64,000 bases of DNA from Callorhinus ursinus. Taxonomy: Eukaryota; Chordata; Mammalia; Carnivora; Otariidae. This document shows, piece after piece, positions 57,413 to 64,000 of this stretch (position 1 is its first letter; each line of letters opens with the position of its first letter). The notes under the pieces are model-generated. The model worked only from the letters and a program-made list of their open reading frames with translations. It did no database searches and was not told the origin of the DNA. A program made the translations under genes and the position numbers. The stretch spans positions 2,081,893 through 2,145,892 of the forward strand of contig NW_020313057.1 of NCBI RefSeq assembly GCF_003265705.1, written 5' to 3'.

Positions 57413-58787
57413 AAATCACTCTTTACATGCATAAATGAACTTAAAAGATAGTGAGGTAAATTCGAAGACCAAGAACAAAGCAGGAACACAAGTCTATTTA
57501 GCGTATGTGGATGCTGAAGCCACCTGTTACATTAGGGCACCTACTGATGATAGGTGACTCAGAGCACAGAAGATGAGTATCAAAGTCAGGAGCTCATGCA
57601 GGACAGGAAGTCAGATGACAACTGTCCCCTCTCCCTCCTCAAAGATTATGCAGTGCTGTAGCCATAGAGAAAGCATCAACGAGAAAAGGCATTGTCTTGG
57701 CGGGGGCAATAGAGAGGAAACGTGACTGAAACTGAGGAGGGAGGGAGCTGCCCCAATCATTGTGTCCACAGGAAGCCCTGCACAAAGGTCTGGGACATAA
57801 ATTCACTCTATTTGCAGTCTGGGAAACCACAAGCCACGAATTTCCTTCTAAAAAAGTCACCAGCAGAAGCAAGTGTAATTCTTCTCTGGAGGGTTGGACT
57901 TTCAACCCATTTTGACACCCAAGAGATCACAATCTGAGACTCTATTTTACAAGCAGTTTAACTCGCCTGAATGGATTAGGTCTTCCAGTATGGCCTGAAC
58001 CATGGCTGACCTCATTTGGCCACGGTTGACCACTCTGGATCTCCTGGAAAAACACAGAAGCAGCTGAATCCCAAGCTGTAATGGATTTTCTTAATTCCTT
58101 GATTTCTAGAAGAATTGCTAGTGGCAACTGTCATTCTGCAGGCAAGTTGCTGTCTCCTGAGGGCTCTGTAGATCCATTTACAATCAATGTTTTAAAAATC
58201 AAGTTACATCATTAATATGTCTTTTGTTTTAAATGTGTACCCCTGTGAGAGAGAGATTGATTAAACTCTGCTAAAGCGAAAGGAGCCAAGGAAAACAGAT
58301 GGCATGTCTTCTTCCTATGTCCTTTATCTTTTTCCTGGAAATCTGGATTGGGAAAAAAATTGTAGTTTTTGCTACATGGTTATGATTTTGTCATCTTGTG
58401 CTAGTGAGTTTTTATTTTTTACTTTTTCCCTTCACGCTTAAGGAATAGAGGTATCCTCTGTTCAGTATTATAAGCAGATCGAGGATAGTGATTTGGGATT
58501 CAGTAGCATCTGTTCCTCCAAAGGCCCTGATAGGAACTTTGGGGTCCCACATGAGTCAGTGACAATGGTAAGCTTGGATATACCCTTGTGGATGTGTGGG
58601 GGGCTTTAGCTCAGTCAAGTGGAATGAGAGAGCAAGAAGGACCTGGTCCAGTGGCCTGTTCCATAAACACATTACAGGTGGGGTCCCAAGGCTCCAGGGT
58701 TTGACAAAATTTTTGTGAACTGTAAAACAAAGGCAGAATTTCAAATACCAAATTTTAGATATGTAGCCAATAAACATTTCTGTATAT
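57413..58787. other. mostly unique DNA
   Basis: Frames of 88 (minus, 57639-57905), 71 and 73 codons show no motif. I saw no repeat landmark. Confidence 0.5.
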
Positions 58788-58800
58788 CACAAGATTTTTT

Positions 58801-58927
58801 TTTTTTTTAAGTAGGCTCCATGCCAGACATGGTACCCAACACAGGGCTCAAACTCATGACCCTGAGATCAAGACCTGAGCTGAGATCAAGAGTTCACACT
58901 TAACTGACTGAACCACCCAGGCACCCC
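58801..58927 (-). mobile_element. short Can-SINE (no CT-rich part)
   Basis: aagtaggctccatgccagac, ending accacccaggcaccc. TSD cacaagatttttt at 58788-58800 and 58928-58940 is exact. Confidence 0.95.
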
Positions 58928-59134
58928 CACAAGATTTTTTTTGTTTTAAGCAACATCTTAGGGTTTCGTTTGGCTACAGAAGAGATTGAGGCTCACTGTA
59001 GAAAATTTAGAAAATTCAGAGAAAATATAAATGAAAAAATTTGTGACCTAAGGCGCACAGAATGGGATTGATTAATCCTTGGTTCCTGATATAGATGCTC
59101 ATCATCAGTCTAGCACAACCTGCTTGTATTTATT

Positions 59135-59234
59135 ATTTTTAATAATATAATAATATGTAATAAAAGTAATAACATGTATATGTGTATTATACATATATAT
59201 ATATATGTAGATATAAACATACACATACACACAT
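59135..59234. repeat. TA/CA-rich low-complexity tract
   Basis: aataatataataatatgtaa, then tatatatatatatg and acacatacacac. Confidence 0.9.
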
Positions 59235-59874
59235 TGTGATGGCTAATTTTATGTGTCAACTTGGCTGGACCACAAAATGACCAGATATTTGGTCAGACAT
59301 TATTCTGGGGTGTTTCTATGAGAGTGGTTTTTTGTTTGTTTGTTTTTAAAGATTTTATTTATTTATTTGTCAGAGGGAGAGAGAGAGTACAAGCAGGGGG
59401 AGCAGCAGGGAGAGGGAGAAGCAGGCTCCTTGCTGAGCAAAGAGCCTGATACGGGGCTCAATCCCAGGACACTGGGATCATGACCTGCGCCAAAGGCAGA
59501 TGCTTAACCAACTGAGCCACCCAGGCATCCCATTGAGAGTGTTTTTGGATGAAATTAACATTTACAGTGGTGGAGTTTGAGTAAAGCACACTGCCCTCCC
59601 TAATGTGGGTGGGCCACATCTAATCAGTTGAGGGCCTGAATAGAACAAAAGCCTGACCCTCCCTCCAGGAAGAGGGAATTCTCCAGCAGACTGTCTTCAG
59701 CCTTAAACTGGAACCTTAGCTCTCCTGGGTCTCCAAACTGTGGCCCACCCTGTAGATTTTGGACTTACTAACCTTCATAATCACATGAACCAATTTCTTA
59801 TAATAAATCTTTTTCTGTATATACACATCTCTTGGTCCTGTAGAACCCTGACTCTGTAGGACCCTGACTAATCA
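59235..59874 (+). mobile_element. solo LTR (ERVL/MaLR-like) split by a SINE
   Basis: Starts tgtgatggctaattttatgt and ends accctgactaatca, so the termini are TG...CA. The 5-bp TSD cacat at 59230-59234 and 59875-59879 fits an ERV integration. A polyadenylation signal aataaa lies near 59802. The expected layout is visible (atgtgggtgggccacatcta, gagggcctgaatagaacaaa). No internal viral genes flank it. Confidence 0.8.
59333..59533 (-). mobile_element. Can-SINE, full length
   Basis: Inserted in the LTR. The TSD tgagagtg(g)tttttt is found before and, slightly changed, after. Confidence 0.95.
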
Positions 59875-59929
59875 CACATATATACTTCTAATATTATTTT
59901 GGTATTGTTAAATGTAAAAAAGGAATTCA

Positions 59930-60460
59930 TATTTAGCACAATCTTCTTTAACTTGATTTTTCACTGAATACAATATTACTAAAATTTAGCCATATTGTTA
60001 CATGTCTTTTTTTAAATTTTTTATTTTAGAGACTGAAAGAGAGAGCGAAAGCGTGTGGGTAGAGGGGAGGTGCAGAGGGGGTGGTGCAGAAGGGGAGGGA
60101 GATAGAATCTTGAGCACACCCCATGCTGAGTGAGCTCAGTCTCATGACCCTGAGATCATGGCCTGAGCCAAAACCAAAAGTCGGATGAATAACTGACTAA
60201 GCCACCAAGGCACCCCATTACTCTTATGGTAGTTCATTTTGACTACATTATGATGGTCCACCCTCTGGGATCTATAGCTTATGCACCCATTCTCTTGTTG
60301 ATAGGCACGGGGTTGACTCCAGTTGTTTGCTATGAAATAATTTTTTTAATTAAAAATAGTATTATGATATCTTTATTCCAACCACTGCAGATGGTTACTA
60401 ACATTTTGGTATGTATTCTTTTAGACCTTGCTATATAAATTTCTTTATACAGTTAGCATT
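59930..60460 (-). mobile_element. possible old LINE fragment, antisense, split by a SINE
   Basis: cttgatttttcactgaatac, acccattctcttgttgatag and gactccagttgtttgctatg resemble the reverse complement of an old LINE ORF2 end. Weak. Confidence 0.35.
60007..60216 (-). mobile_element. Can-SINE, diverged
   Basis: Ends aagccaccaaggcacccc. The GA-rich part carries aggggaggtgcagagggggt. Confidence 0.92.
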
Positions 60461-60469
60461 CTTATTGCT

Positions 60470-61370
60470 TTCCCAAAAAGTGGACCTAATTTATAGTTCT
60501 GTGATCAGAAGGTAGAAGGGCCCATTCACAGCAAAAGGACTACCTTAATTTTAAATCTATGACAACCTGATAAGCAAACAAAGACATCATGTTATTTTTA
60601 AATTTGTTTCCTTGATTACTAGCCAATAAACGTTATTTCCCAGGTGACTTTAAGTTTAATTTTCCTCAAACAACAGGAACCATAAAAAGCCAGCAATTTT
60701 TGCTTTTAAAAAAGTACCCGTTTTAGTGGGGTATTTGTATACGTTCCAATCATTGTGTTAGTTTGGTGGAATAAATTTCATGAGCATCTTAGTTCAGCTC
60801 AGTATTTCAGTGCTATACAAATGGCCTACAAGAAATAATGGTCCTACTTATGGGATCATGCTTCATGTCAACAATTTTTTTTCTCCCAAATCACCTTCAA
60901 GATGGTGAAAAAGATTAGCCATGGAAACACTTTTTAAGCCTACACCAATCGAACCTCTCCAAGAAGTAAAATTTTATTTCCCCATTGATGCCGTCATTTC
61001 AGAAATTTTGCTGAGTGTAAATATAAACAAACAAACAAATCCCCCATACTCACCACCAAGAGGTAGCCACATGATCTTATTTTTATATTTGCTTTTATTC
61101 TTTTCTAAATATTTTTGCGTAGTTGAAATGTTCAGAACTTGGTTGCTGGTAAGGGCATGGGAACCAGTTCTTTCTGCAATTTTAGTCACACAGAAATATT
61201 AATATTTATGTAATAAAATTTATTAAACTTTTCCTTTTTTCAGAGTTTTGCCATATATGAAGAAGGCCTTTTCCCTCAGCCTATCACCCTTACTCTCCCA
61301 AAATTATAAAAACGCAACTATTTTTCCCCCTAGTATTTATCTGGTTTGGTTTGTTTGGGGGTGGTTTTTT
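60470..61370. other. unique A+T-rich DNA
   Basis: A 93-codon frame (60921-61202) with no motif; no clear repeat. Confidence 0.5.
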
Positions 61371-61375
61371 TACTC

Positions 61376-61515
61376 TTTTTTTTTTTTTTAACTTTTTAAG
61401 TAGGCTCCATGCCCAGTGTGAAGCCTAACGCAGGGCTTGAACTTATGACCTGATATCAAGACCTGAGCTGAGATCAAGAATCGGATGCTTAACCGACTGA
61501 GCCACCTAGGTGCCC
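61376..61515 (-). mobile_element. short Can-SINE (no CT-rich part)
   Basis: Poly-T, aagtaggctccatgccc, ends gagccacctaggtgcccc. Confidence 0.93.
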
Positions 61516-62305
61516 CTCTCTGTTTTTTTAAATTTAATCTTCCTTATTTCCTATAACACAATGGGAACTTTAGAAGACCAACCCCATGGTAGACCATGTA
61601 CAGTGACAGTTAATTTTTCAGCCCAGTCAGAAAATAAATTGTTTAGGTGAGCATATATTACACAAAACTGAAAGTCATTTCTATTTCTCAAGTAGTTTTC
61701 CTAGAAAACTGTTTAAAACATCAATGCTCCCTTAGGAAACAAAAACACTCTAAATAAATTAACCTTTTCTTGGTCCTAGGATCATCACTATATGTGCATT
61801 ACATGTATACATATATGTGTATATATACATATACATGTAAATAAATATATAGATAGCTAGATGATTTTACGGTGCTAAAAGAGGGATTAACATATAGTTT
61901 GGAGACAGTGGAAGCCACCCCCAGCCACAGACCAGACTGCTGCTACTAGTTAGTAGGAGGTTTTTACTGGTTTTACTTCTTTTTCTCCCACTATCCCATC
62001 AACTTCAACTTCCCCCTCATTAGTAGGTCCCCTTTGCTTTCCTTCTGTATAGATGGATTCTTTCTGGAAGTAAACATTCCCAGGGCCTTGTATATGCAAA
62101 ATCAGTCAGTTTCTTATACAAATTAGTGAGCTTTTTATTTCTTTATAACAGGGGAATGTGCCTGTTTTCAGATAGCTGTTTCCACCAACCATTTGAAAGA
62201 CCCTTAGGCTTAGGCTTTGGGGTTGCAGAGAATTGGGCATTAATGGTGGGGTGAGGTGAGGTAGCACACTACAGAATGGTGAATAGGTGTGCTGTGTTTT
62301 CTCTT
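61516..62305. other. unique DNA with a TA/CA tract
   Basis: atgtatacatatatgtgtat-type low complexity at 61800-61858. Nothing else was recognised. Confidence 0.5.
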
Positions 62306-62309
62306 ATTG

Positions 62310-62382
62310 ATGCTTGGACCACTTGCACCGAGCCCAATGGTTGGCACATAGTAAAACTTCAATAAATGTTGAATGAATTGAG
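62310..62382 (+). mobile_element. L2/MIR-type 3' end fragment
   Basis: ggcacatagtaaaacttcaa and taaatgttgaatgaattgag are the shared L2/MIR-like terminus. Confidence 0.75.
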
Positions 62383-62385
62383 TAG

Positions 62386-63590
62386 GTAAAATTATATATC
62401 CCGGGAAGAATCATTTTCTTCTTTTTCTAAAATTCCTGCTGGTCCATAAAATAGGCAATTCTTCCAAGCTCCCCCCTCCTCAACTTCCCAGGGAGGTGGG
62501 GAGAAAGTTGTTGCTTGCTGTTCACTTCTCACTGGCTCTTCACTCCGGCTGGTGAGGCGGGGGGGAGTCTGAGGTATTGTTTCACATTCACTTCCTGAGA
62601 ATGGACTCTGTGAAAGTGGACCCTCAAAGGCACATCTCCCTGGCTTTTTCTTGGGCAGCTCTTCTCTGCAAGGTGCACTTACCCACCTATTAGTCCTGCT
62701 TTGTCCAGTCAGAATGCACCACTGAGTACACTCACCCCTGTGGGCAGGTGCATCATTCCACCCTCTGCCTAAGATCGCATGAGTGTTTTCAACTTAGGGA
62801 AGTAACAGCAAGAAGCCCACCTGGCCAGAGATCCAAGCACAGCAGTAAAGCTCATGTATTGGTCCCTGCCCTTCTCTGTGTATATTCTGAATTTCAGAGC
62901 CCAGAGAAGAGAGTGACATCATTAACTGGGTTCTTCAACCCTATTCAGAGAAATAGCTAGCAACTGTAAATGCCAGAGAGGAGATGAACAGAATGTGTTT
63001 GTACTACAAATGAAGGAAAAGGCAGAGCATGAGGGAGGAAAACAATGAGTTAGTCCCTCAGGAAGACTGTCTTCTGGTGAATTCTTGTGGCTTTCCCAGG
63101 CTGGGCCAAAAGAAACTGCTTCATGATAATTCAGTCCCTTCCCCCATCTTTCCCCGCATTTTCCCTCCTCCCCCAGATGCATAGAGAATTTCTCAAAGTT
63201 CTGGTTGTGATCATTTCTCCCTGGGAGATGTGGAAGGGAGAACAAATGTCAGTTTTTAAAATGTGTTTATATATTATGAGTTAAAAAAATGAAATTCAAC
63301 CCAACTTTTCTGGTCATTGCTGGCCTGCTCCATAAGTGTTTTAGTTCTCAAAATTACTACATTTTACCTCTTAATCAAGGTAAAGAAGGTGTTATGCTTA
63401 TTATTATCAATATTATTGTTAAAGGAAGAGGTTGATAAAGAAGGCAAAAATTAAGTATGCCTTTGTTCTTAATATTGGAGACAAACCAGACTGGTGGCAA
63501 GCAGGCCCTGAATTCTGATATCATGGGTGAGACTGGCCACAGTTTTGGACCACCGTGGAAGATACACACAAGACTCTAGCTCTTGGTTTT
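62386..63590. other. unique DNA, no feature recognised
   Basis: A 107-codon minus frame at 62922-63245 has no motif. No repeat body was recognised over 1.2 kb. Confidence 0.5.
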
Positions 63591-63596
63591 CACCTG

Positions 63597-63808
63597 CAGA
63601 ACAAGCATGGAGCAGGGCCATCCTGGCTGCTACTCTGATCTTCCTGCTCATTGAGATCATCGTGCTCACCTGGCTCCTGATGGCTATATGCATCCACCTG
63701 GCCTCTCTAACGTCAGTGTCTCACCATCCCCGTCATGTCAGAAAGCCCAGATCTTTGAAAGCATCTTGTCCATCTGGCCTGTGCCTAAAGAGGACAACCA
63801 ATCACTGA
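63597..63808 (+). CDS. weak candidate exon with one membrane segment
   Basis: After an acceptor-like ggttttcacctgcag a plus-strand frame starts QAWSR and holds a 22-25-residue hydrophobic stretch (AILAATLIFLLIEIIVLTWL), enough for one membrane pass. A basic tail follows, ending at a stop near 63808. An AATAAA lies at 63830. No ATG opens the frame. Not recognised; it may be chance or a decayed gene. Confidence 0.18.
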
Positions 63809-64000
63809 GCTTCACTGGGGCCACTCTGGACAATAAATTCCTTTCCACTCTGTTGGATGGAATGTCCTTCAGACTCCCCTATACAACTGGTTTCTCTGGT
63901 AGAGTTTCCATGGAGAGATACCAGCCAGAATAGAGAGGAGTGGGCCACTTTTCCAAACTCAGAGCATCCGGAGAAAGATGAGGATTCAAGATTCACAGGG
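63809..64000. other. unique DNA to the window edge
   Basis: Contains the AATAAA at 63830; otherwise nothing recognised. Confidence 0.5.

Noticed and set aside
840..62382. Regularly spaced similar repeats as a CRISPR or tandem array
   Set aside because: They are dispersed SINEs in both orientations with individual TSDs, not an array.

Overview
This is nuclear DNA from a mammal of the order Carnivora, most probably a caniform and perhaps arctoid (bear, pinniped or mustelid). The evidence is about 40 copies of the tRNA-derived carnivore SINE (Can-SINE): head near GCCTGGGTGGCTCAG, CT-rich middle, AATAAATAAAATCTT tail. Many sit between clear target-site duplications (TSDs). Carnivore-type LINE-1 3' ends and older mammalian repeats (L2, MIR, old L1, LTRs, one CR1/L3-like LINE) fill much of the rest. 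The species cannot be fixed from what I can see. There is no operon, CRISPR array, plasmid or viral genome. Nearly all short open frames are repeat-derived or chance frames.

Layout. 0-10 kb: pentanucleotide repeat, an L1 3' end split by a SINE, L2, an old antisense L1 holding a younger L1, an old L1 endonuclease-region fragment, and a fossil reverse transcriptase of CR1/L3 type. 10-21 kb: antisense young L1, then an old sense L1 carrying three separately dated insertions, MIR, and a mostly unique block at 17.3-20.1 kb. 21-32 kb: an ancient repeat, a 172-bp segment at 23.0 kb copied into the middle of a SINE at 25.6 kb, an LTR, MIR and L2 copies. 32-39 kb: mostly unique DNA with scattered SINEs. 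39-41 kb: a good CTCF-like site and a CpG-rich, promoter-like segment with NRF1-like and CRE-like motifs and a strong splice donor. 41-51 kb: SINE cluster, nested old and young L1s with one assembly gap, then a 2.8-kb antisense old L1. 51-54 kb: an LTR, then the best protein-coding candidate, a minus-strand terminal exon (53136 to 52941). 54-64 kb: second assembly gap, further L1, L2, MIR and LTR copies, and a weak candidate exon with one membrane segment at 63.6 kb.

Reading. The window looks intergenic or intronic, shaped by repeated retrotransposition. If the 53-kb exon is real, a minus-strand gene ends there, and the CpG-rich segment at 40.5 kb would be the promoter of a different gene. 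I could not identify either gene and found no undescribed multi-gene system. Coordinates bounded by TSDs should be good to a few bases; other repeat edges are estimates by eye. Family names come from recognising sequence, not from a database search.
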